The notes: generated by a model not told the origin, from the letters alone. A stretch of DNA of 27,560 nt from JAHEFX01 sp964614585 (GCA_964614585.1 CAZTLW010000016.1:1-27560); one strand, 5' to 3'. Counted from the stretch's first letter, positions 14,205-22,495 are shown. Made by a program: numbers and translations.

Positions 14205-15481
14205 CCTACGACGAGGCGGTCGCGTGGCTGGACGGCCATGCCTGGCGGGGTGTCCGGCCGGGGCTCGAGCGGATGGCCGGCGTCCTCGAACTGCTCGACG
14301 ACCCCCACCGCGCCTACCCGGTCGTCCATGTCGCCGGGACCAACGGCAAGACCACCGTGACCCGACTCGTCAGCGCCCTGGTGGCCGGCCATGGGCTCGT
14401 TCCGGGCACCTTCATCAGCCCCCACCTCCACCGGGTCGAGGAGCGCTTCGCCGTCGGCCTCGAGACCCCGACGCCCGACGACTTCGTCGCCATCGTCGAG
14501 GAGGTGCGGCCGATCGTCGACCTCTACGAGCAGCGGGCCGGGGAGGGTCCCACGTACTTCGAGCTCACCGCCCTGTTGGCCTTCGCCCGCTTCGCCGCCG
14601 AGACGGTCGACGTGGGCGTCATCGAGGTCGGCATGGGCGGCCGGCTCGACGCCACGAACGTCGTCGAGCCGGCGGTGGCGGTCGTCACGTCGATCGGCCT
14701 CGACCACACCGAGGTGCTGGGCGACGACGTGGCGACGATCGCCGGCGAGAAGCTCGGGATCCTGAAGCCGGGCGCCGTGCTCGTCACCGGTGACCTGCCG
14801 GACCCCGCCGCCGCGGTCGCCGAGGCGCGGGCCGCCGAGGTCGGGACGCCGCACCTGCGGTATGGCGTCGACTTCGACATCGCCGACGCCCGGGTCGCGG
14901 TGGGCGGCTGGTCGGTGGACGTGGCGGGCGTCCACGCCGGGTACGAGGACCTCTTCCTGCCCCTGCACGGGCGCCACCAGGTGGCGAACCTGGCGGTGGC
15001 GGTGGCCGCCACCGAGGCACTGTTCGACCGGGCCCTGTCGCCTGACGACCTCTCGGCGGCGGTGGCGGGCTTCGACGGCCCCGGCCGGCTCGAGGTGCTG
15101 GCCCGGGATCCGCTGGTGGTGGCCGACGGCGCCCACAACCCCGACGGCATCGAGGTGGTCGCCGAAGCCCTGACGTCCGAGTTCGCGGTCGATCGGTGGG
15201 TGGTGGTCTTCGGCGCGATGGGGGACAAGGACCTCCGGTCGATGCTGACGATCGTCGGCACCTTCGCCGACCACCTCGTCGTCACCGCCGTCGACGACCG
15301 GCGCGCCGCCTCGCCCGAGGGCCTGGCCGCGATGGCGGCCGACGTCGCCGACGTCGAGGTGACGGTCGTCGCCGAGCCCGCGGCGGCGCTGGCACGGGCG
15401 ACCGAGCTCGCCGGGCCCACCGACGGGGTCGTCATCCTCGGCAGCCTCTACCTCGTCGGCGCGATCGATGGGCGGGCCTGA
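14201..15481 (+). CDS. folC: folylpolyglutamate synthase / dihydrofolate synthase
   Basis: A 426-residue Mur-ligase-fold enzyme. The family adds glutamate to dihydropteroate or folates in an ATP-dependent reaction. Seen directly: the P-loop AGTNGKTT at 45-52, SPHLHRVEERF (folate-binding loop), GMGGRLDATNVV, TSIGLDHTEVLGD with the metal-binding His, HGRHQVANLAVAVAA, and VADGAHNPDG in the C-terminal domain. The start is a TTG at 14201, overlapping the valS stop TGA (TTGA); it is the only start placing the protein immediately before the usual N-terminus TYDEAVAWLDG. The overlap implies translational coupling to valS, the standard actinobacterial arrangement. In many actinobacteria a small membrane gene (DUF4233) lies between folC and ndk; it is missing here. 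Confidence 0.93.
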   Translation: MTYDEAVAWLDGHAWRGVRPGLERMAGVLELLDDPHRAYPVVHVAGTNGKTTVTRLVSALVAGHGLVPGTFISPHLHRVEERFAVGLETPTPDDFVAIVEEVRPIVDLYEQRAGEGPTYFELTALLAFARFAAETVDVGVIEVGMGGRLDATNVVEPAVAVVTSIGLDHTEVLGDDVATIAGEKLGILKPGAVLVTGDLPDPAAAVAEARAAEVGTPHLRYGVDFDIADARVAVGGWSVDVAGVHAGYEDLFLPLHGRHQVANLAVAVAATEALFDRALSPDDLSAAVAGFDGPGRLEVLARDPLVVADGAHNPDGIEVVAEALTSEFAVDRWVVVFGAMGDKDLRSMLTIVGTFADHLVVTAVDDRRAASPEGLAAMAADVADVEVTVVAEPAAALARATELAGPTDGVVILGSLYLVGAIDGRA

Positions 15482-15492
15482 CCGGGCACGCC

Positions 15493-15498
15493 TACCCT
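15493..15498 (+). promoter_or_regulatory. -10 element of ndk
   Basis: TACCCT ends 8 nt before the ndk ATG, placing the expected +1 about 2 nt upstream of the start codon. The element is only 12 nt past the folC stop. No ribosome-binding site is seen, pointing to a leaderless ndk transcript. Confidence 0.5.
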
Positions 15499-15506
15499 TG
15501 CCGGCC

Positions 15507-15911
15507 ATGTCAGAGCACACGTTCATCATGGTGAAGCCCGACGGGGTCCGGCGCGGACTGGTCGGCGAGGTCGTCGGTCGGTTCGAGGCGAAGGGGCTGA
15601 CGCTCGAGGCGATGCGCCTTCTCACCATCGACCGCCCGATGGCCGAGCGGCACTACGCCGAGCACACCGGCAAGCCGTTCTTCGACGACCTCGTCGAGTT
15701 CATCACCAGCGGTCCGGTCGTGGCGATGGAGTGGTCGGGACCCGGGGCCGTGGGGGTCTGCCGCACGCTCATGGGTGCCACCGACCCTGCCGCCGCCGCC
15801 CCGGGCACCATCCGCGGGGACTTCGGGCTCGAGATCGGCGAGAACATCGTCCATGGCTCCGACTCCCCCGAGAGCGCCGAGCGGGAGTTGGGGATCTTCT
15901 TCGGCGGCTGA
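15507..15911 (+). CDS. ndk: nucleoside diphosphate kinase
   Basis: A 134-residue enzyme, standard length. It transfers the gamma phosphate from ATP to nucleoside diphosphates through a phosphohistidine. Seen directly: MVKPDGVRRGLVG at 8-20, the active-site H116 in ENIVHGSDSPESAERE, GATDP at 90-94, and TIRGDFG at 101-107. All catalytic residues are intact. ATG 15507 is the family-typical start (SEHTFIMVKPDG). It has its own predicted promoter 12 nt after folC. A 7-bp GTAC array starts 10 nt after its stop. Confidence 0.97.
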   Translation: MSEHTFIMVKPDGVRRGLVGEVVGRFEAKGLTLEAMRLLTIDRPMAERHYAEHTGKPFFDDLVEFITSGPVVAMEWSGPGAVGVCRTLMGATDPAAAAPGTIRGDFGLEIGENIVHGSDSPESAERELGIFFGG

Positions 15912-15920
15912 CGCCGCCGG

Positions 15921-15945
15921 GTACTCAGTACTCAGTACTCAGTAC
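15921..15945 (+). repeat. 7-bp GTAC tandem array, copy 3
   Basis: GTAC recurs at 15921, 15928, 15935 and 15942, exactly every 7 bp. Three identical units GTACTCA are followed by GTAC. It begins 10 nt past the ndk stop. Directly after it, GCGAGCGGAGCGAGC (15947-15961) is a second short repeat-like sequence. Confidence 0.9.
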
Positions 15946-15991
15946 TGCGAGCGGAGCGAGCTTCGAGCGTCCCGCAAAGGTATCCCGCGCC

Positions 15992-15997
15992 TACACT
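15992..15997 (+). promoter_or_regulatory. -10 element of the mreB operon
   Basis: TACACT with predicted start near 16004, leaving a 24-nt leader holding AGGTGG (16015-16020), 7 nt before the mreB GTG. Confidence 0.5.
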
Positions 15998-16027
15998 CGG
16001 CTCCGCTCCCGATCAGGTGGCCCACAC

Positions 16028-17059
16028 GTGGCAGAGTCCCTATTGGGTTTCGCCGGCCAGGACATGGCCATCGACCTCGGCACGGCGAACACCCTGGTCT
16101 ACGTCCGAGGCTCGGGCATCGTCCTCAACGAGCCCTCGGTCGTGGCGATCAACACCAAGAACAACCGAGCGCTCGCCGTCGGCATGGAGGCGAAGCGGAT
16201 GATCGGTCGTACCCCGTCCCACATCCGGGCGGTCCGCCCGCTCCGGGACGGCGTCATCGCGGACTTCGAGATCACCGAGATGATGCTCCGCTATTTCATC
16301 CAGAAGGTGCATCGGCGCCGCTGGGCCCGCCCTCGTATCGTCGTCTGCGTCCCCTCCGGCATCACCCCGGTGGAGCGCCGCGCCGTCGAGGAGGCCGCCT
16401 ACCAGGCCGGGGCCCGCCGGGCCTACACGATCGAGGAGCCCATGGCCGCCGCCATCGGCTCGGGGCTGCCCATCCACGAGCCGTCCGGCTCGATGGTCGT
16501 CGACATCGGGGGCGGCACCACCGAGGTGGCCGTCATCTCCCTCGGCGGGATCGTGGTGTCCCGCTCGATCCGGGTGGGCGGCGACGAGATCGACGAGTCG
16601 ATCATCGAGTGGATCAAGAAGGAGTACAACCTCCTGCTCGGCGAGCGCACCGCCGAGCAACTCAAGATGGCGATCGGCTCGGCCTACCCCTTCCAGCGGG
16701 AGCCGTCCGCCGAGGTGCGCGGTCGCGACCTCGTCTCGGGCCTGCCCAAGAACATCACCCTCGCCGCGGCCGAGATCCGCGAGGCCATCGAGGAGCAGGT
16801 CCAGGCGATCGTCGACGCCGTGAAGTACACGCTCGACAAGACGCCCCCCGAGCTCGCCGCCGACCTCATGGAGCGCGGCATCGTCATCACCGGTGGCGGT
16901 GCCTACCTCCGAGGTCTCGACGAGCGCCTCGCCTACGAGACGGGGATGCCCATGGTCACCGCCCGCTACCCCCTCCAATCCGTGGCGACGGGATCGGGTC
17001 GGTGCCTCGAGGAGTTCGACCTCCTGCAAGGGGTGTTGGCGTCGTCCGGTCGCGGTTGA
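16028..17059 (+). CDS. mreB: MreB, actin-like cell-shape protein
   Basis: A 343-residue actin-fold ATPase that polymerises under the membrane and directs lateral-wall synthesis. Seen directly: phosphate-1 motif MAIDLGTANTLVYV near 13-26, phosphate-2 MVVDIGGGTTEVAVISLGGIV, the adenosine motif GIVITGGGAYLRGLDE, and connect motif TIEEPMAAAIGSGLP. The N-terminus AESLLGFAGQD is a plausible membrane-binding amphipathic helix. The GTG start at 16028 follows AGGTGG by 7 nt; an in-frame upstream frame exists but crosses the ndk end and the repeat array. It heads the mreB-mreC-mreD-mrdA-rodA operon. Its presence implies a rod-shaped or at least elongating cell. Confidence 0.97.
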   Translation: MAESLLGFAGQDMAIDLGTANTLVYVRGSGIVLNEPSVVAINTKNNRALAVGMEAKRMIGRTPSHIRAVRPLRDGVIADFEITEMMLRYFIQKVHRRRWARPRIVVCVPSGITPVERRAVEEAAYQAGARRAYTIEEPMAAAIGSGLPIHEPSGSMVVDIGGGTTEVAVISLGGIVVSRSIRVGGDEIDESIIEWIKKEYNLLLGERTAEQLKMAIGSAYPFQREPSAEVRGRDLVSGLPKNITLAAAEIREAIEEQVQAIVDAVKYTLDKTPPELAADLMERGIVITGGGAYLRGLDERLAYETGMPMVTARYPLQSVATGSGRCLEEFDLLQGVLASSGRG

Positions 17060-17070
17060 AGCGGGAGCCC

Positions 17071-18015
17071 ATGATGCGCGGCCGGGCGCGGGAGAACCCC
17101 ACGATCGTCTTCATCACGCTCGTGCTCGTGTCGTTCATCCTCATGACCTTCGACGTCCAGTCGAGCGGGGAGGACGACGTCATCAGTCGGTTCCGCGCCG
17201 GCGCCGCCTCCCTCTTCGGCCCCGTACAGGCGGCCACCGATGCGGTCGTCGACCCGATCGCCGAGTTCGTGGATGGGCTGGTCTCCATCGCCACGCTCCG
17301 ACAGGCCAACGACGACCTGGCGGCCGAGAACGAGCAGTTGGTGGCCGAGAACGCGTCCCTGCAGGAGCTCGCGGTCGAGAACGAGTTGCTCAGGCGGCTC
17401 CTGAACCTGGAGGACTCGATCGGCGTCGAGGTGCCGACCGTGCTCGCCGAGGTCCAGGGCACGGGTGACGACGGGTCGCTCACGATCGACCAGGGCCGGG
17501 CGGACGGCGTCCTGGCGGGGTACCCGGTCGTCGACGAGGCCGGACTGCTCATCGGCCGGGTGGTGGCCGTCGCCGATCGGCAGGCGACCGTCCGCCTCAT
17601 CCCCCAGTCGGTCGATGCCATCGAGGTGACGACGCCCTCGGGCCTCCGGGGCGCGGTCACCGGGTTGGGCCGACCCGGCGAGTTCCGCCTCGATGTCTAC
17701 GAGGGCGCCGGGCCCATCCCGCCCGACACCCTGCTGTCCACCGCCGGCACCAACGGCTTCCCCCCCGGGCTGCAGGTGGCCCTGGTGACCACCGCGATCG
17801 AGCCGATCGGCGACCAGATCACCGATGCCCGGGTGGAGCCGGTGGCCGAGTTCGGCCGCATCCCCCGCTTCGTGGCCGTCGTGCAGTACCAGCCGACCGG
17901 GGTGCCCGCCGACGACGAGTCGGCCGACCCCGACGGCGAGGCCCCACCCGTCGAGGAGGGCACCGAGGGGGAGGGCGCCACCGACGACGCCGTCACCGAC
18001 GAGACGACGCCGTGA
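17071..18015 (+). CDS. mreC: MreC, rod-shape-determining periplasmic scaffold
   Basis: A 314-residue protein with one N-terminal membrane helix (TIVFITLVLVSFILMTF, about 11-27), then a coiled coil (RQANDDLAAENEQLVAENAS and following, about 76-112), then a double beta-barrel domain (VPTVLAEVQGTGDDGSLTID onward with DEAGLLIGRVV). This is the canonical MreC layout; it links MreB and PBP2 and activates PBP2. The last 40 residues are Asp/Glu/Pro-rich and disordered. Two ATGs are adjacent (17071, 17074); GGGAG at 17063-17067 fits the second better. A TTG at 17056 overlapping the mreB stop is a further in-frame candidate. Its TGA overlaps the mreD GTG. Confidence 0.94.
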   Translation: MMRGRARENPTIVFITLVLVSFILMTFDVQSSGEDDVISRFRAGAASLFGPVQAATDAVVDPIAEFVDGLVSIATLRQANDDLAAENEQLVAENASLQELAVENELLRRLLNLEDSIGVEVPTVLAEVQGTGDDGSLTIDQGRADGVLAGYPVVDEAGLLIGRVVAVADRQATVRLIPQSVDAIEVTTPSGLRGAVTGLGRPGEFRLDVYEGAGPIPPDTLLSTAGTNGFPPGLQVALVTTAIEPIGDQITDARVEPVAEFGRIPRFVAVVQYQPTGVPADDESADPDGEAPPVEEGTEGEGATDDAVTDETTP

Positions 18016-18512
18016 GCCCCCAGGCCGTCACGGTGCTGCGGGCGATCCTCATCATGGTCCTCGCCATCGTGCTCCAGACCGTCGTGCTCGGTCGTATCAG
18101 GTTCTTCGGCGTCGGTGCCAACATCGTGGTGGTGATGGTGATCCTCATGGCCCGGTGGCTCGAACCGAGGGTGGCGCTGCTGCTCGGCTTCACCTCGGGC
18201 CTCGTGCTGGACCTCCTGGGCGGCTCGACACTCGGGCTGCGGGCGCTCGTGTTCACCGTGGTCGCCTACGCAGCGTTGCGCCTCACGGCCGGCGCCCCAC
18301 TGGCGTCGTTGGGTGGGGTCTGGGCACTCAGCCTGTTGGCCGAGATCCTCCTCTTCGTGCTCGGCACCCTCGCCGGTCAGGGGTCGCTGCTGCAGGCCGA
18401 GCTGCTGCGCCGTGCCCTGGTGGTGCCGTTGCTGAACCTGGGTCTCGCCGCCGTCCTCTTCCCGCTGTTGGCGCGCCTGTTGGCGCCGACCGACCGGGGG
18501 GTGACGGTGTGA
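18012..18512 (+). CDS. mreD: MreD, rod-shape-determining membrane protein
   Basis: A 166-residue hydrophobic protein with about 5 membrane helices, including RAILIMVLAIVLQTVVLGRI at 10-29. FTSGLVLDLLGGSTLGLRAL at about 60-79 is the conserved MreD loop. The family is a membrane part of the elongasome of uncertain mechanism. The GTG start overlaps the mreC stop by 4 nt (GTGA), so translation is coupled. Sequence conservation in this family is low; the position between mreC and the PBP2 gene settles the call. Confidence 0.9.
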   Translation: MSPQAVTVLRAILIMVLAIVLQTVVLGRIRFFGVGANIVVVMVILMARWLEPRVALLLGFTSGLVLDLLGGSTLGLRALVFTVVAYAALRLTAGAPLASLGGVWALSLLAEILLFVLGTLAGQGSLLQAELLRRALVVPLLNLGLAAVLFPLLARLLAPTDRGVTV

Positions 18513-20602
18513 CCTCCCGGATCGCGGTCCTCGGACTGGTGTTCTCCATGATGCTCGGCATCCTCGTCACGAAGCTCTGGTTCGTGCAGGTCGCCCAGGG
18601 CTCGTCGTTCGTGGAATCGGCCGAGGCCCAACAGATCAAACCGGTGCCGACGGTGGCGCCCCGCGGCATGATCGTGGACCGGGATGGGCGCACTGTGGCC
18701 GGCATCGTCCGGGAGCCGACGCTCGTCGTCGACCCGACCCGGATCGGCGACGAGGAGGCGGTCGAGGCGGTCATCCAGCAGATCGCCGGACTGGACGATG
18801 CCCTCTCGACCGTCGACGTGCGGGCCATGTTCGATGCCGCCACGCCCAACCAGGTCTTCCCGCTCGGCGACGTCGGCCTCGACTACGACGACGCCATGTT
18901 CGTGCTGGGCAATCGAGGACGGTTCCCCGGGGTCGACGTCGAATGGACGCCGCGGCGCACCTACCCGCTCGGGTCGGTTGCGGCCCACGTCGTCGGGTAC
19001 GCAGCCGCCCCCTCGGCCGAGGACCTCACCGACCGCCCCGACCTCGACCGCAACGGGATCGTCGGCAAGGCAGGGGTGGAGCGCTTCTACGACGACGCGC
19101 TGCAGGGCCGACAGGGCTTGAAGTACTACGACATCCTGCCATCGGGCCAGATCATCCGGCTCGACTCGGAGGACCCGGCCATCCCCGGTCACACGGTGAC
19201 CCTGGCGACCGACATCGAGACGCAGGCGCTCGTCGAGCAGGCCCTGCGGGACGGGATCCGACTGTCGAGGGAGACCCAGACCCAGGAGGCGACCGGCGAG
19301 CCGAGCCAGGCCACGACCGCCTCGGCCGTCGTGCTCGACGTCCGCACCGGTGAGGTCGTGGCGATGGCGTCGGTTCCCGCCTACGAGCCGCAGGCGTTCG
19401 TGGAGGGCATCGACTCGGCCGACTTCGCCGCCCTCCTCGAGCAGAAGGCCTTCAACAACCTCGCGATCCAGGGCCAGTTCGCCCCGGGCTCCACGTTCAA
19501 GGCGATCACGTACCTCACGGCGCTCAGCGAGGACATCTACGCCATCGACGCGACCTCCCAGACGCCGGAGGGGACGATCGAGATCAATGCCGAGGGCCGC
19601 CTCGACGTCGCCGCCCTCGAGGAGTCCTCCCAGAAGGTGTTCTACGACACCTGTCGCTCGGTCACGGTCGACCTCCACACCAGCTTCGAGAAGTCCTGCA
19701 ACATCTACTTCTGGCAGACCGCCCTCAACCTGTGGGACGAGTACAAGGGCACCGATCGCGAGGCCGTGCTCCAGGAGACCGCCCGCGCCCTGGGGCTCGG
19801 CTCCGACACCGGCATCGACCTGCCCTTCGAGGCGGCCGGTCGCATCCCCGACCGCAGCCTCTTCGAGCAGCTGAAGGAGGAGCAACTGTCCCGCGACCCC
19901 GATGCACCGCGGATCCTCCACCCCAGCCGGCTGGAGCCCGGCGGCCTCTGGGTCGGCGGCGACCTCATGAACGTCGCCATCGGCCAGGGCGACGTCCTCG
20001 CCACCCCGCTGCAGATGGCCGTGGCCTACGGGGCCCTCGCCACCGGGACCGTCTGGGAACCCCGGATCGTGCGGTCGATCCACGACCATCGGGGGAACCT
20101 CGTGTCGGAGGCGACGGCGCCGAGCGTCGAGCTGGACCTCCCGCCCGGCTTCCTCGCCGAGTTCCGACGGGACATGCGGGGCGTCACCACCGAGGGGACG
20201 GCCAGCACCGCCTTCGAGGTGATGGAGCAGCCCGGCCTGACCGGCGGGAAGACCGGGACCGCCGACGTGGACCCCCTCACCAAGCTGCCCCATTCGTGGT
20301 TCGTCGGGGTGACCCCCGTCGACGATCCCGAGTACGTCGTCGCCGTCGTCGTGGAGGAGGGTGGAGCCGGCAGCCAGGTGGCGGCCCCGATCGCCCGGGC
20401 GATCATGCAGCACCTCCTCGGCGAGGAGGTCGTGCCCCTGGTGGAGGACGGCGAGCTCGGCCAGCCCTTCCCGTGGCAGGACGGGTTCGAGCGGAACCCG
20501 CTCGACGACCCGATCCTCCGGGTCGACCCCGGCGTCGACCCGTCGGAGGTCGTCGGCGAGCCCGAGGGCGACGTCGAGGCGGCGGAGGTGCCGGACCCAT
20601 GA
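18509..20602 (+). CDS. mrdA: penicillin-binding protein 2, class B transpeptidase of the elongasome
   Basis: A 697-residue membrane-anchored transpeptidase that crosslinks lateral-wall peptidoglycan with RodA. Seen directly: a signal-anchor helix (IAVLGLVFSMMLGILVTKLWFV, about 5-26), the PBP dimerisation domain with APRGMIVDRDGR near 50-61, the nucleophile S328 and K331 (PGSTFKAI), the second motif S396-C-N398, and KTG at 581-583 (GGKTGTAD). All three catalytic motifs are intact. The last 60 residues are acidic and probably disordered. The GTG start at 18509 overlaps the mreD TGA; the frame extends far upstream but that part is antisense-like composition inside mreC/mreD. Its TGA overlaps the rodA ATG (ATGA). 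Confidence 0.95.
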   Translation: MTSRIAVLGLVFSMMLGILVTKLWFVQVAQGSSFVESAEAQQIKPVPTVAPRGMIVDRDGRTVAGIVREPTLVVDPTRIGDEEAVEAVIQQIAGLDDALSTVDVRAMFDAATPNQVFPLGDVGLDYDDAMFVLGNRGRFPGVDVEWTPRRTYPLGSVAAHVVGYAAAPSAEDLTDRPDLDRNGIVGKAGVERFYDDALQGRQGLKYYDILPSGQIIRLDSEDPAIPGHTVTLATDIETQALVEQALRDGIRLSRETQTQEATGEPSQATTASAVVLDVRTGEVVAMASVPAYEPQAFVEGIDSADFAALLEQKAFNNLAIQGQFAPGSTFKAITYLTALSEDIYAIDATSQTPEGTIEINAEGRLDVAALEESSQKVFYDTCRSVTVDLHTSFEKSCNIYFWQTALNLWDEYKGTDREAVLQETARALGLGSDTGIDLPFEAAGRIPDRSLFEQLKEEQLSRDPDAPRILHPSRLEPGGLWVGGDLMNVAIGQGDVLATPLQMAVAYGALATGTVWEPRIVRSIHDHRGNLVSEATAPSVELDLPPGFLAEFRRDMRGVTTEGTASTAFEVMEQPGLTGGKTGTADVDPLTKLPHSWFVGVTPVDDPEYVVAVVVEEGGAGSQVAAPIARAIMQHLLGEEVVPLVEDGELGQPFPWQDGFERNPLDDPILRVDPGVDPSEVVGEPEGDVEAAEVPDP

Positions 20603-21792
20603 CGCTGTTCGCCGAGCGCGAGCGACGCTCCGGCGTCGCCTCCGGCTGGGATCCGATCCTCTTCCTGGCCATGCTCCTGCTCATCGCGGTCGGGATCACG
20701 ATGATCTACTCGGCCACCAAGGGTCCCCTGGAGGCGGCCGGTCTCGACCCCTTCCTCGCGATGCGTCGGCAGGCGATCTGGGCCGGAATCGGCATCGTCG
20801 CCTTCCTGCTCATCTCGTTCCTCGACTACAAGGAGCTCCAGCACTTCGCGTGGGCGGTCTACGTGCTGACGGTGCTCGGCCTCGTCGCCACCTACTTCTT
20901 CCCCGAGGTGAACGGGGCGCAGCGCTGGATCCTGATCGGCGGTGCCTCGCTCCAGCCCTCGGAGTTCGCCAAACCGGCGATGGCGGCCGTCATGGCCGCG
21001 GTGCTGGCCCGGGGACGGGCGGACGAGGACGATCCGGGGTTTCTCCCCTGGCGGAAGATCCTCCAGGCCCTTGGCCTGCTGGCGGTCCCTGCGGCGCTCA
21101 TCGTCCGCCAGCCCGACCTCGGCACGACCATGGTGTTCCTGTTCATGGGTGCCGTGCTCATCTGGGCGGCGGGAGCGTCCTGGCGTCAGATCGGCCTGTT
21201 GGCCGTGGTCTCCGGCGGGGGGGCGTGGATCGCCTACCGGCTCGGCTTCCTGTCCGAGTACCAGGTGTCTCGCATCACGAGCTTCCTCGACCCGACCGCC
21301 GATCCGCTCGGGGACGCCTACAACCAGCTGCAGTCGATCACCGCCATCGGGTCCGGACAGTTCGCCGGCAAGGGGTTGTTCCAGGGCAACCTGACCCAAC
21401 TGAGCTTCGTGCCCGAACAGGAGTCGGACTTCATCTTCACCGCCATCGGCGAACAGCTCGGGTTCATCGGCGCCGTGGTCGTCATCGCCGTCTACGCCAT
21501 CATCCTCTGGCGGCTGCTCGTGATCGCCGCCACCGCGGACGACGAGTTCGCCCGACTCCTGCTCACCGGGGTGGCGGCGGTGATCGCCTTCCAGGTGTTC
21601 GTGAACATCGGCATGACGGTGCGGCTGGTGCCCGTGACCGGCCTGCCGCTGCCGTTCCTCTCGGCCGGTGGCTCGAGCCTGCTGTCGACCGCCTTGGCCC
21701 TCGGCATCGCCAACAGCGTCTGGGTCCGTCGGCCGGCCACCCAGGTTCGCCGCCAACGGAAGCAGGGCGTCGGCGTGGAGCTCTCCGGCTAG
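20599..21792 (+). CDS. rodA: RodA, SEDS-family peptidoglycan glycosyltransferase
   Basis: A 397-residue polytopic protein with about 10 membrane helices. RodA polymerises lipid II glycan strands and works with PBP2. Seen directly: NGAQRWILIGGASLQPSEFAK near 112-132 (SEDS signature), RQPDLGTT near 170, and the catalytic Asp in PEQESDFIFTAIGEQLGF, plus GLPLPFLSAGGSSLLS near the C-terminus. Its ATG at 20599 lies inside the end of the PBP2 gene (ATGA), matching the obligate pairing of the two products. Assignment as RodA rather than FtsW rests on the mre-mrd context and absence of division genes nearby. It ends the elongasome operon. Confidence 0.95.
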   Translation: MTLFAERERRSGVASGWDPILFLAMLLLIAVGITMIYSATKGPLEAAGLDPFLAMRRQAIWAGIGIVAFLLISFLDYKELQHFAWAVYVLTVLGLVATYFFPEVNGAQRWILIGGASLQPSEFAKPAMAAVMAAVLARGRADEDDPGFLPWRKILQALGLLAVPAALIVRQPDLGTTMVFLFMGAVLIWAAGASWRQIGLLAVVSGGGAWIAYRLGFLSEYQVSRITSFLDPTADPLGDAYNQLQSITAIGSGQFAGKGLFQGNLTQLSFVPEQESDFIFTAIGEQLGFIGAVVVIAVYAIILWRLLVIAATADDEFARLLLTGVAAVIAFQVFVNIGMTVRLVPVTGLPLPFLSAGGSSLLSTALALGIANSVWVRRPATQVRRQRKQGVGVELSG

Positions 21793-21812
21793 CCGCCAGG
21801 GACGACCCGTCG

Positions 21813-21818
21813 TAGGCT
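21813..21818 (+). promoter_or_regulatory. -10 element of a probably leaderless tdk
   Basis: TAGGCT followed by exactly 6 nt (CGTCGC) and the ATG at 21825, placing the expected +1 on the start codon. The element is 21 nt past the rodA stop. There is no ribosome-binding site between them. Confidence 0.5.
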
Positions 21819-21824
21819 CGTCGC

Positions 21825-22406
21825 ATGTTCCGATCCCGTGACCACGGCTGGGTGGAGGTCATCTGTGGGCCCATGTTCAGCGGCAAGAGCGAGGAGCTCA
21901 TCCGTCGGGTCGTCCGGGTCCGCATCGCCCGTCGTCCCGTGCAGGTCTTCAAGCCTGCCGTCGACGACCGCTTCTCCGACACCGAGGTGGTCTCCCACTC
22001 GGAGCTCTCCATCGAGGCGATCCCGGTGCCCGACTCCGCTGCGTTGTTGGCGGCCGTCGAGGACCGGACCCAGGTGGTCGGCGTGGACGAGGCGCAATTC
22101 TTCGACCTGGGACTCACCCAGGTCGTCGAGGACCTGGCCGACAGCGGCCGGCAGGTGATCGTCGCCGGGCTCGACCTCGACTACCTCGGCCGGCCCTTCG
22201 AGCCGATCCCGACCATCGTCGGTCGGGCCGAGTACGTCACGAAGGCCTTGGCGGTGTGCGTCAGGTGCGGTGAACCGGCGAACTTCACCCAGCGGACGAT
22301 CACCGCCAACGACCTCGTCGTGCTCGGGGCCGGGGACGCCTACGAAGCCCGCTGCCGACGGTGCTGGGACCCCGCCGAGCCCGAGCAGCCGCACCTCGAC
22401 CTGTAG
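21825..22406 (+). CDS. tdk: thymidine kinase (type II, zinc-binding)
   Basis: A 193-residue kinase that phosphorylates thymidine and deoxyuridine for salvage. Seen directly: Walker A GPMFSGKS at 15-22, the catalytic Glu E89 in GVDEAQFFD, the Asp-rich substrate region AGLDLDYLGRPFEPIPT at 114-130, and a zinc site C145-x2-C148 and C177-x2-C180. This is the type II family of bacteria and animals. It sits between rodA and rne, where most actinobacteria have no such gene, so it looks like a local insertion into a conserved order; base composition is like the neighbours. The start ATG appears to coincide with the predicted transcription start. Confidence 0.95.
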   Translation: MFRSRDHGWVEVICGPMFSGKSEELIRRVVRVRIARRPVQVFKPAVDDRFSDTEVVSHSELSIEAIPVPDSAALLAAVEDRTQVVGVDEAQFFDLGLTQVVEDLADSGRQVIVAGLDLDYLGRPFEPIPTIVGRAEYVTKALAVCVRCGEPANFTQRTITANDLVVLGAGDAYEARCRRCWDPAEPEQPHLDL

Positions 22407-22433
22407 CGAGTCGGGGCAGCGCCCGACGGCTGC

Positions 22434-22439
22434 TACGCT
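22434..22439 (+). promoter_or_regulatory. -10 element of rne
   Basis: TACGCT with predicted start near 22446, leaving a leader of about 109 nt before the rne ATG, the longest leader inferred in the window. Confidence 0.5.
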
Positions 22440-22471
22440 GTCCCCGGGTTCAGGACCCCTTGGTGGCCCAT

Positions 22472-22495
22472 GCCGCGGCCTGCTTCGCCGGCGGC
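22472..22495 (+). promoter_or_regulatory. hairpin in the rne leader
   Basis: GCCGCGGC pairs with GCC-(G)-GCGGC, an 8-bp stem with one bulged G and a 7-nt loop CTGCTTC, about 26 nt into the predicted rne leader. RNase E is known in several bacteria to cleave its own leader as feedback; whether this hairpin does that is inference. Confidence 0.4.

Noticed and set aside
7930..15945. CRISPR array
   Set aside because: The GTAC repeats have a 7-bp period with no unique spacers and no cas genes nearby.
17825..18508. Upstream in-frame extension of the PBP2 gene
   Set aside because: It overlaps mreC and mreD completely, is Arg/Pro/Ser-rich, and the GTG at 18509 gives the expected signal-anchor N-terminus.
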